Translations under genes and position numbers: made by a program
Shown here: positions 1-4,204 of the stretch, piece by piece
How the letters are laid out: each line of letters starts with the position of its first letter
How positions within the stretch are numbered: the stretch's first letter is position 1
Notes under the pieces: model-generated
Told to the model about the DNA's origin: nothing
The model's database searches: none
Seen by the model: only the letters and a program-made list of their open reading frames with translations
Assembly: GCA_945863825.1 (NCBI GenBank)
Contig: CAMBBY010000138.1
Location: forward strand, 1-5,273
From: an uncultured Prevotella sp.
Lineage (GTDB): Bacteria > Bacteroidota > Bacteroidia > Bacteroidales > Bacteroidaceae
Direction: 5' to 3'
DNA: 5,273 nucleotides

Positions 1-1196
1 GCGATGACTCCTGCCAAATCGGCGAGCAAGCCGCAAGCCACGGCGTGGCGGGTATTCCTGATGCTTACGCTTCCGAAATATACAGCCAATATATAGAAGG
101 TGGTATCGGTGGAACCCTGGAAGATGCAGCTCAATCTGCCCACAAACGAATCAGGACCATAGTTCTTCATCGCCTCCAGCATCATGCCTCGTGCGCCACT
201 TCCCGACAGCGGTTTCATGATGGCGGTAGGCAGGGCGCCTACGAAATCGGCATTCAAGCCGCATTGTTCTACCGACCACGAAATGCCTTGAATCACCATA
301 TCCATCGCTCCCGAAGCACGGAACACGCCGATGCCCACAAGGATAGCTACGAGATAAGGGATAATCTTCACCGCAGTAGTAAAACCTTCCTTCGCTCCTT
401 CGATAAAGGCATCATAAACATTCACTTTCTTCCAGAAACCAGCCAGGATGAAGCTGAGGATGATGCCCAGGAGAATCATGTTAGAAGCCAAGGTGGTGAC
501 CGTGTTCATCGTGTCCTTGTCCATCTGCCCGAATCCCCAAATGATGATGCCTACGAAGGCGCACATTCCCAACAGAGTTGCGAGCAATACCGGCTGCAGG
601 ATGTTGATGCGCTGCCAGAGCGAAGTGATGATGATTCCGGCAAGCGTAGCCACGAGCGTAGCCATCAGGATAGGGATGAATACATCCGTAGGTTGCGCAG
701 CACCATAGGAGGCACGGAAGGCAAGGATAGTGGTAGGGATGATGGTGAGTCCTGAGGTGTTCAGAACCAGGAACATGATCATCGGGTTCGTTGCCGTATC
801 CTTCTTCGTGTTGAGTTCCTGCATCTGCTGCATCGCCTTCAATCCTGTTGGTGTTGCAGCATTATCGAGTCCCAGCATATTCGAAGCGATATTCATGAAG
901 ATGCTTCCCATCACCGGATGGTTCTTCGGAATATCGGGGAAGAGACGGGTGAAGACCGGGCTGAGTGCTCGGGCCAACACATTCACTACTCCCGCCTTCT
1001 CTCCAATCTTCATGATGCCAAGCCAGAGGGCGAGCACGCCCGTCAGTCCGAGAGAAATCTCGAAGGCATTCTTGGAAGAATCGAAGGTGGAATCTACAAT
1101 CTTCTGGAAGATAGTCGTATCTCCCATTGCCAATCCGATGAGTGCGAAGATGAACGCAATCACGAAAAATGCTATCCAAATGTAATTTAAAACCAT
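1..1196 (-). CDS. Fused SpmA-SpmB nucleoside-recognition (Gate) domain membrane protein, 3' end cut by window edge
   Basis: The frame runs from an ATG at 1196-1194 for 398 codons to the window edge without a stop. Residues 1 to about 195 resemble spore maturation protein A: an N-terminal membrane segment, then LGIMKIGEKAG (59-69), FPDIPKNHPVMG (86-97), and SNMLGLDNAATPTGLKAM (105-122). Residues from about 235 onward resemble SpmB: WKKVNVYDAFIEGAKEG (255-271), IIPYLVAILVGIGVFRASGAMD (from 278), KPLSGSGARG (328-337), YGPDSFVGRL (346-355) and GSTDTTFY (361-368). Several strongly hydrophobic stretches mark it as a polytopic inner-membrane protein. In Bacillus SpmA and SpmB are separate proteins that act in spore-core dehydration; the single-chain form here sits in a non-sporulating lineage, so that role cannot apply. 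Transport of a small molecule is an inference from the Gate domain. Only about 15-30 residues seem missing. The family call is firm, the function open. Confidence 0.9.
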   Translation of the reverse strand, partial: MVLNYIWIAFFVIAFIFALIGLAMGDTTIFQKIVDSTFDSSKNAFEISLGLTGVLALWLGIMKIGEKAGVVNVLARALSPVFTRLFPDIPKNHPVMGSIFMNIASNMLGLDNAATPTGLKAMQQMQELNTKKDTATNPMIMFLVLNTSGLTIIPTTILAFRASYGAAQPTDVFIPILMATLVATLAGIIITSLWQRINILQPVLLATLLGMCAFVGIIIWGFGQMDKDTMNTVTTLASNMILLGIILSFILAGFWKKVNVYDAFIEGAKEGFTTAVKIIPYLVAILVGIGVFRASGAMDMVIQGISWSVEQCGLNADFVGALPTAIMKPLSGSGARGMMLEAMKNYGPDSFVGRLSCIFQGSTDTTFYILAVYFGSVSIRNTRHAVACGLLADLAGVI

Positions 1197-1232
1197 ATTC
1201 TGTATAATTCTTCAATTTTCTATAGCCTCTAA

Positions 1233-1255
1233 TTTTCTACCAGCTTGGTAGAAAA
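1233..1255. promoter_or_regulatory. Operator-like palindrome, proximal copy
   Basis: Perfect inverted repeat: left arm TTTTCTACCA, three-base spacer GCT, right arm TGGTAGAAAA. It lies 36 bp upstream of the SpmA-SpmB start codon and downstream of that gene's predicted -7 box, where a bound protein would block elongation or initiation. A near twin lies at 1411-1435. A terminator is less likely because the stem is AT-rich and there is no separate U-tract beyond the arm. The binding protein is unknown. Confidence 0.6.
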
Positions 1256-1293
1256 GTTTGAGAGTCTGTTTGTTGCTCTTTCAAGCACGGCTG

Positions 1294-1301
1294 CAAAATT
1301 A
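1294..1301 (-). promoter_or_regulatory. Bacteroidetes-type -7 promoter box for the SpmA-SpmB gene
   Basis: Read on the minus strand this is TAATTTTG followed by CA, matching the TAnnTTTG consensus used by the primary sigma factor of Bacteroidetes. A start of transcription near 1286 would give a leader of about 90 nt that includes the palindrome at 1233-1255. No clear TTTG -33 box is seen 19-21 bp upstream, so the promoter may be weak or activator-dependent. Confidence 0.5.
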
Positions 1302-1366
1302 CAACAAAAATCTTGGATGAGATTCATTTCGCCCGGAAAATCCCCCAAAAGAAGGAAATATTTTGT

Positions 1367-1390
1367 AAAAAAACACCTATAGCATGTGTT
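1367..1390 (-). terminator. Weak terminator candidate after the intact ATPase gene
   Basis: On the minus strand a 5-bp stem (AACAC paired with GTGTT, nine-base loop) is followed by seven T residues. It lies about 55 bp past the ATPase stop codon. The short AT-rich stem makes this a weak candidate; an overlapping 12-bp near-palindrome (ATGTG-TT-CACAT, 1384-1395) offers a competing structure. Confidence 0.25.
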
Positions 1391-1410
1391 CACATTTTTA
1401 CTGCTTGTAA

Positions 1411-1435
1411 TTTTTGTACCAACTTGGTACAAAAA
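1411..1435. promoter_or_regulatory. Operator-like palindrome, distal copy
   Basis: Perfect inverted repeat with 11-bp arms, TTTTTGTACCA and TGGTACAAAAA, around a three-base spacer ACT. It shares the TACCA-nCT-TGGTA core with the palindrome at 1233-1255, and the two centres are 179 bp apart, close to 17 helical turns. It starts eight bases beyond the stop codon of the ATPase gene, upstream of the SpmA-SpmB -7 box. The pair suggests one regulator acting at two sites. An alternative is a terminator-like hairpin for the ATPase, but no U-tract follows. Confidence 0.55.
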
Positions 1436-1443
1436 CTCCCTGT

Positions 1444-2613
1444 TTAGTAATTCATGCCGAAGTACCAAAGAGGGATGATAATGCCATGCCCCGTCTCAAT
1501 GTCATCCTTTACGATGCGGCCATTTTTCACATCTTCTATCTGCTTCTTGCCCTTCTTGCGACCACCAATCTCAAAGGTGTAATCTCCGATGGTGAAGTCG
1601 GAAGCCTTAGAAGAGGTAACATCCTGTTTTTCTCTCATCTGATTGTAGAAGAAAGTTTCCCTTACATTGCCAATGTTGGGATAAGGTGTGAGTACAGACA
1701 TCAGGCTTGGATTATCTACATAGACTTTTTCTATCTTTCCAAGATTGCGCATTCCCGAAGTGTCGTCTCTCAGCAAACCTATCATTCCTGCACGTTCCAA
1801 ATAGACGAGATAGTCAGGCACGTTGTTCTTGCTGACCCCGATTTCCGTAGCAAGGTTCTCTATGCTTGGTTTGTAGGGAGCGAGACCTGAGAGTATAACG
1901 AGCATTCGCTTGAGTTTGCGCGCTGTTGAGGCTTTCATATCTGCATATTGAGGAATATCGACTTCTACCGTTTGGTCAACCACTTGCTGCATTCTCTGCA
2001 TGAAGTCTCCTTCTATGGCAAATGGGTAATAGCCATGATCGAGGTACTCTCTGAATACAGGCAAAGGATGTTCCAACTCAGGAATCTTTACTTGGTGGTT
2101 GAGTATTTCATCAAAGCTAAAGACCTTGGTCTTGATGCCCTCGAACAGTTGCAGATATTCTCTGAACGACAGGCCTTGCATCATATACATCAATGCGCGG
2201 CGGCTCAGATCAGCTTCGCCTTTTTTTATGTCCAAGACAGACGAACCTGTGAAAACGAGGTTCAGTGATGGGTGCATATCGTAGATTTGTTTCAGTTCTC
2301 TACTCCAGCCTGCATACTTGTGAATCTCGTCTATATAAAGATGTGTGCCTCCCTCCTTGATAAACTCGTCAGCGAAGTCGATCAAGGAATGATTGGCAAA
2401 ATAGATATTGTCGGCAGAAACATATAGATGGTGTCCTTCTGTGGATTGCTTGATATGTTGTAGTACCATGGTGGATTTTCCCACGCCTCGTGGTCCTACG
2501 ATACCTACTAATCGCCCATTCCAATTTATTTCATCATATTTATATCTGACGAAATCGAGTGGGGTGCGTTTCAGCAGTTCTGTCATGTATTCGTATAATT
2601 TATTGTCTATCAT
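1444..2613 (-). CDS. AAA+ ATPase with C-terminal DUF4143-like domain
   Basis: Intact 389-residue protein starting at ATG 2613-2611, preceded by the A-rich stretch AAAAAGCAAGAT and no strong ribosome site, as is usual in Bacteroidales. Visible motifs are the Walker A loop GPRGVGKST (40-48), Walker B LYIDEIHK (92-99), a sensor-1-like LVFTGSS (119-125) and DLSRRA (135-140), then YLDHGYYPFA (190-199). A winged-helix-like stretch follows (about 249-282, NLATEIGVSKNNVPDYLVYL). The C-terminal part (about 320-389) has DFTIGDYTFEIGGRKKGKKQ (339-358), which recalls the PD-(D/E)XK-like fold of the DUF4143 family. These ATPases are abundant, often multi-copy, in Bacteroidales, and their job is mostly unknown; a cytosolic ATP-driven switch on DNA or protein is inference. 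It is transcribed leftward from the divergent control region at 2651-2795, and its promoter spacer carries one of three operator palindromes, so expression is probably controlled. Confidence 0.9.
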   Translation of the reverse strand: MIDNKLYEYMTELLKRTPLDFVRYKYDEINWNGRLVGIVGPRGVGKSTMVLQHIKQSTEGHHLYVSADNIYFANHSLIDFADEFIKEGGTHLYIDEIHKYAGWSRELKQIYDMHPSLNLVFTGSSVLDIKKGEADLSRRALMYMMQGLSFREYLQLFEGIKTKVFSFDEILNHQVKIPELEHPLPVFREYLDHGYYPFAIEGDFMQRMQQVVDQTVEVDIPQYADMKASTARKLKRMLVILSGLAPYKPSIENLATEIGVSKNNVPDYLVYLERAGMIGLLRDDTSGMRNLGKIEKVYVDNPSLMSVLTPYPNIGNVRETFFYNQMREKQDVTSSKASDFTIGDYTFEIGGRKKGKKQIEDVKNGRIVKDDIETGHGIIIPLWYFGMNY

Positions 2614-2651
2614 ATCTTGCTTTTTATGATGAATACTATGTAAAATCGTGG

Positions 2652-2659
2652 CAAATATA
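2652..2659 (-). promoter_or_regulatory. -7 promoter box for the ATPase gene
   Basis: TATATTTG on the minus strand matches TAnnTTTG. It lies 39 bp upstream of the ATPase start codon. The first operator palindrome (2666-2682) starts seven bases upstream of the box and fills the spacer, so a bound protein would compete with RNA polymerase. No TTTG -33 box is seen at normal spacing. The 13 bases TTTGTATATTTGC (2663-2651) recur exactly in the opposite promoter at 2783-2795. Confidence 0.55.
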
Positions 2660-2665
2660 CAAAAA

Positions 2666-2748
2666 ATCCCTCAATGAGGGATGATTTTAAGTGAAAACTT
2701 CCCTCATTGAGGGATAAATTTAAGCATTTTTATCCCTCAATGAGGGAT
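2666..2748. promoter_or_regulatory. Array of three palindromic operators at exact 33-bp spacing
   Basis: Copies lie at 2666-2682 and 2732-2748 (both ATCCCTCAATGAGGGAT, 8-bp arms around one base) and at 2700-2714 (TCCCTCATTGAGGGA, 7-bp arms). Their centres are 2674, 2707 and 2740, that is 33 bp apart each time, about three helical turns, which places all three on one face of the helix. The linkers are also partly conserved: TTTAAG occurs at 2686-2691 and again exactly 33 bp later at 2719-2724, with a degraded TTCAAG at 2751-2756. The array fills the gap between two divergent promoters: copy 1 overlaps the leftward promoter spacer, and copy 3 ends 15 bases before the rightward -33 box. Cooperative binding by a dimeric regulator is the natural reading. 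No regulator gene is recognised in the window; autoregulation through the ATPase's winged-helix-like segment is a speculative alternative. Confidence 0.8.
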
Positions 2749-2763
2749 TTTTCAAGATTTTCC

Positions 2764-2794
2764 TTTGCACTTTCAAACATTATTTGTATATTTG
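2764..2794 (+). promoter_or_regulatory. Full Bacteroidetes consensus promoter, rightward
   Basis: TTTG at 2764-2767 is followed after 19 bases by TATATTTG at 2787-2794, matching the TTTG-N19-21-TAnnTTTG consensus. Transcription should begin near 2800 and read into the long leader and the BspA-like fragment at 3184. The operator array ends just upstream, so the same regulator may activate or repress this promoter. Confidence 0.75.
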
Positions 2795-2800
2795 CAATGG

Positions 2801-3133
2801 CTTAATCCATGCTGAAAGCCCAATGGGTATAGGGTGGGTAGGCATATACATATTGAAAAGGCGTTTTTGTACGCTTTGGTTTTGGCGATAGCAGAACTTC
2901 GCAAATTCATCGACAAGTCAAGAACAAAGCAACCAGAACGTCTCATGTGGTGTATTATATATACCTCAATGGCTTCGGATGTTAATGCGTTCGTTGGTAG
3001 GGAGGGTAGATTATATACTTACACTGGCGTGGGGCTTTCGGCGTTGCTCGTTTCGACTTGTCGGGCAATGCGAAGGCCTTTCTATCGTGGAACGAGTGAC
3101 AGAACTGGCTCCACGCTTTTTATGTGTATGTAA
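2801..3133 (+). ncRNA. Structured 5' leader RNA (or independent small RNA) upstream of the BspA-like fragment
   Basis: This 380-base gap between the promoter and the ATG at 3184 holds no credible gene but has many paired elements. Near the 5' end CCAT 2807-2810 pairs with ATGG 2823-2826, and a 7-bp stem joins 2858-2864 to 2871-2877. The 3' domain is stronger. TTATATAC 3011-3018 pairs with GTATGTAA 3126-3133, and GCGTGG 3027-3032 with CCACGC 3111-3116. Inside, GGCTTTC 3033-3039 pairs with GAAGGCC 3072-3078 and GCGTTGC 3041-3047 with GCAATGC 3065-3071, capped by CGA-CTTG-TCG (3054-3063). A small side hairpin TCGT/ACGA sits at 3085-3095. Two G-U pairs in the long helix are consistent with selection on RNA rather than DNA. 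Five T residues after CCACGC (3117-3121) raise the option of a terminated small RNA or attenuator. I cannot match it to a named RNA family. Confidence 0.6.
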
Positions 3134-3183
3134 AAGTAAGGATACTAACCGCTAACGGGGGTCATTGGCTTAACATACAAAAA

Positions 3184-3423
3184 ATGAGAACTTGTTTTAA
3201 GAGAGTTGTTTTTGCCATGTTGTTTATGGCGATGGCTTTGAGCCTTTCTGCTCATGATATAGAACAGGATGGCATTTACTATGATGTTGTTTCAATTTCA
3301 GAATTGACTGTTAAAGCGGTTGGCTTGGCAGGAAACAAGGAAGGGGATGTTGTAATTCCTGAACAAATTGTATTAACCGGTAGGAATTTATGGCTTCATT
3401 TATGGGAGGTAAGGAAAGTATAG
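3184..3423 (+). pseudogene. Truncated BspA-like (leucine-rich repeat type) secreted protein, N-terminal fragment
   Basis: The 79-residue frame begins at ATG 3184, chosen over an upstream in-frame ATG at 3124 because it starts a clean signal peptide: basic MRTCFKR, a hydrophobic core VVFAMLFMAMALSLSA and a likely cleavage near residue 22. The next residues, DIEQDGIYYDVVS and EGDVVIPEQIVLTGR, follow the pattern that begins many Bacteroidales BspA-like surface proteins with LRR_5 repeats. The frame then departs from the family after about residue 66 and stops 13 residues later, so the leucine-rich repeats, which normally span hundreds of residues, are absent. The 3' end overlaps the next open frame by 34 bases in another frame. 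It sits directly behind the strong promoter and structured leader. It is probably the relic of a recombination or deletion; a short secreted peptide is possible but less likely. Confidence 0.65.
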
Positions 3424-3677
3424 AAGAATACATTGTAACAAGAAAAAACAAAATAGAAACGCTTTGTGAGCAAACACTATCTTTATATGGCGATTATATG
3501 GATGAAAATGAATTGAATTATGTGGATGGTGTCCTAAACTCATATTTCATTCAAAATCCACTAACTCCAATGAAGTTTGATATTCCCAAAGAAGTACAGC
3601 CATTCTATCCTAATAATCAAAAAGAAATAGGTGAAAGTATATGGCAAATTTTCAATATAGGAAAACATATGAGTTGA
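3390..3677 (+). CDS. Hypothetical acidic 95-residue protein
   Basis: The frame opens at ATG 3390, two codons after an in-frame stop and behind GGTAGGAATTT, a passable ribosome site. It encodes MASFMGGKESIEEYIVTRKN, then a helix-prone acidic stretch (LSLYGDYMDENELNYVDGVL, about residues 31-50) and a proline-containing tail (NPLTPMKFDIPKEVQPFYP). There is no signal peptide and no membrane segment. I do not recognise the family. Amino-acid use looks like a real protein rather than a shadow. Its end overlaps a second small frame starting at 3641, an arrangement typical of translationally coupled gene pairs. It may be intact or the C-terminal remnant of a longer gene joined to the BspA-like fragment. 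Confidence 0.5.
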   Translation: MASFMGGKESIEEYIVTRKNKIETLCEQTLSLYGDYMDENELNYVDGVLNSYFIQNPLTPMKFDIPKEVQPFYPNNQKEIGESIWQIFNIGKHMS

Positions 3678-3730
3678 ATAAAAATTCCACTTTATTTTTC
3701 TGCAAGGATTTTGAGATATTATGGTTGTAG
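3641..3730 (+). pseudogene. Start of an unknown gene, 29 codons, truncated
   Basis: ATG at 3641 follows AAATAGGTGAAAGTAT, a plausible ribosome site, and opens MANFQYRKTYELN, then STLFFCKDFEILWL before TAG at 3728-3730. It overlaps the end of the 95-residue frame by 37 bases. The composition looks protein-like, and reading continues in the same frame after the TAG into the fragment at 3731-3949. It may be the beginning of a gene interrupted by a stop or by a recombination junction. Function unknown. Confidence 0.35.
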
Positions 3731-3949
3731 AGAAGAGCTTTTGCTGTGTGCCCTAAACGCGTCAAGAGAACGAATGGGCAAGTGTTGACTCCTGATATGG
3801 AGATTACTGTTACAACTCAACAATATACTTCTGACCCTTTTTATAATGGGGCGAAGGAGATACAAGAGCAGTACATGCGTATGTACCAGTTCGACTATAA
3901 GAAGAGTTGTTGCAGCAAGTTTGATTTTGAGTTTAAGCAATTAGACTGA
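3731..3949 (+). pseudogene. Unrecognised C-terminal gene fragment
   Basis: Open frame from just after the TAG at 3728 to TGA at 3947-3949. A GTG at 3746 or an ATG at 3797 could serve as start, but neither has a convincing ribosome site. The product contains RTNGQVLTPDMEITVTTQ, then DPFYNGAKEIQEQYMRMYQF, and ends KFDFEFKQLD. It looks like the tail of a soluble protein; I do not recognise the family. It shares the frame of the short sequence at 3641-3730, so the two could be one gene with a nonsense codon. It ends 11 bases before the inverted-repeat-bounded segment. Confidence 0.4.
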
Positions 3950-3991
3950 TATTTAGAAAAGAGGGGGTGTCATAAGTCTGGATAATAGTTG

Positions 3992-4145
3992 GCGCATAAC
4001 AGTTGACCACCGCATGCACATCACTTGTTGTGCATGCGCATATCAGCTGCTATGCAAGCGCACAACAGCTGTTGTGCGACCGAAGATACTAACTTTCTCA
4101 ACAACATATACTATGTTTTTCAACAACATATCAGTAATATTCCAA
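3992..4145. repeat. Seven-unit degenerate tandem array, 22-bp period, with nested palindromes
   Basis: Units begin at 3992, 4014, 4036, 4058, 4080, 4102 and 4124. The first four are GC-rich: GCGCA opens units 1, 3 and 4, and unit 2 aligns with unit 3 at 14 of 22 positions without gaps. Units 5-7 are AT-rich but stay in phase: unit 7 shares CATATCAG with unit 3, and units 6 and 7 both contain CAACATAT. Unit 4 holds a perfect 20-bp palindrome (CGCACAACAGCTGTTGTGCG, 4059-4078). Unit 2 is embraced by CGCATGCACA 4011-4020 and TGTGCATGCG 4029-4038. Unit 3 is a near palindrome (4038-4055). A period of 22 is not a multiple of three, which argues against coding. The array could be a protein-binding array, a REP-like structure or the core of a miniature element. 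Confidence 0.75.
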
Positions 4146-4151
4146 CAAAAA

Positions 4152-4183
4152 GAGGGTGAATCATTAACTTATGACACACCCTC
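4152..4183. terminator. Bidirectional intrinsic terminator between convergent genes
   Basis: GAGGGTG (4152-4158) pairs with CACCCTC (4177-4183), and inside TCAT (4161-4164) pairs with ATGA (4171-4174) around a six-base loop. On the plus strand a C and then TTTTTATTTTATTT follow; on the minus strand CTTTTTGTTGG follows. It therefore can end rightward transcription from the fragments ending at 3949 and leftward transcription of the ATPase gene, which stops at 4205. Confidence 0.7.
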
Positions 4184-4204
4184 CTTTTTATTTTATTTAA
4201 GTTT

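Larger units (their letters stand above)
3961..4183. repeat. Inverted-repeat-bounded 223-bp segment (MITE-like or long-hairpin element)
   Basis: GAGGGGGTGTCATAAGT (3961-3977) and the reverse complement of 4167-4183 (GAGGGTGTGTCATAAGT) agree at 16 of 17 bases and bracket the segment. Ends of this kind, without a transposase gene inside, suggest a miniature inverted-repeat element. No target duplication is obvious: the flanks are A-rich on the left and T-rich on the right. The right repeat also forms one arm of the terminator hairpin at 4152-4183. No coding sequence is supported inside. Confidence 0.5.

Noticed and set aside
1384..1395. ATGTG-TT-CACAT near-palindrome as a CRP-type site
   Set aside because: The half-sites are separated by two bases instead of the six needed in a CRP site, so the likeness is superficial.
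1229..1468. A 79-codon minus-strand open frame across the control region
   Set aside because: It starts inside the ATPase gene in another frame, runs through both palindromes and the promoter box, and has no ribosome site or recognisable domain.
2221..2227. Run of seven A residues on the coding strand of the ATPase gene, in the phase A-AAA-AAA, as a programmed frameshift site
   Set aside because: The frame is intact on both sides and the shifted frames give no sensible product, so it is only a slippage-prone tract.
2666..2748. Possible short CRISPR array, given three repeats at regular spacing
   Set aside because: The repeats are 15-17 bp palindromes with 16-18 bp linkers that are themselves partly conserved, there is no cas gene, and the array sits between two promoters.
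2834..3133. A 99-codon plus-strand open frame in the leader region
   Set aside because: Its composition is unlike a folded protein, it lacks a ribosome site, and the same bases form extensive RNA helices; a non-coding leader explains it better.
3719..3940. Minus-strand open frame of 73 codons opposite the fragment at 3731-3949
   Set aside because: No ribosome site or family resemblance; the plus-strand frame has the more protein-like composition and fits the neighbouring direction.
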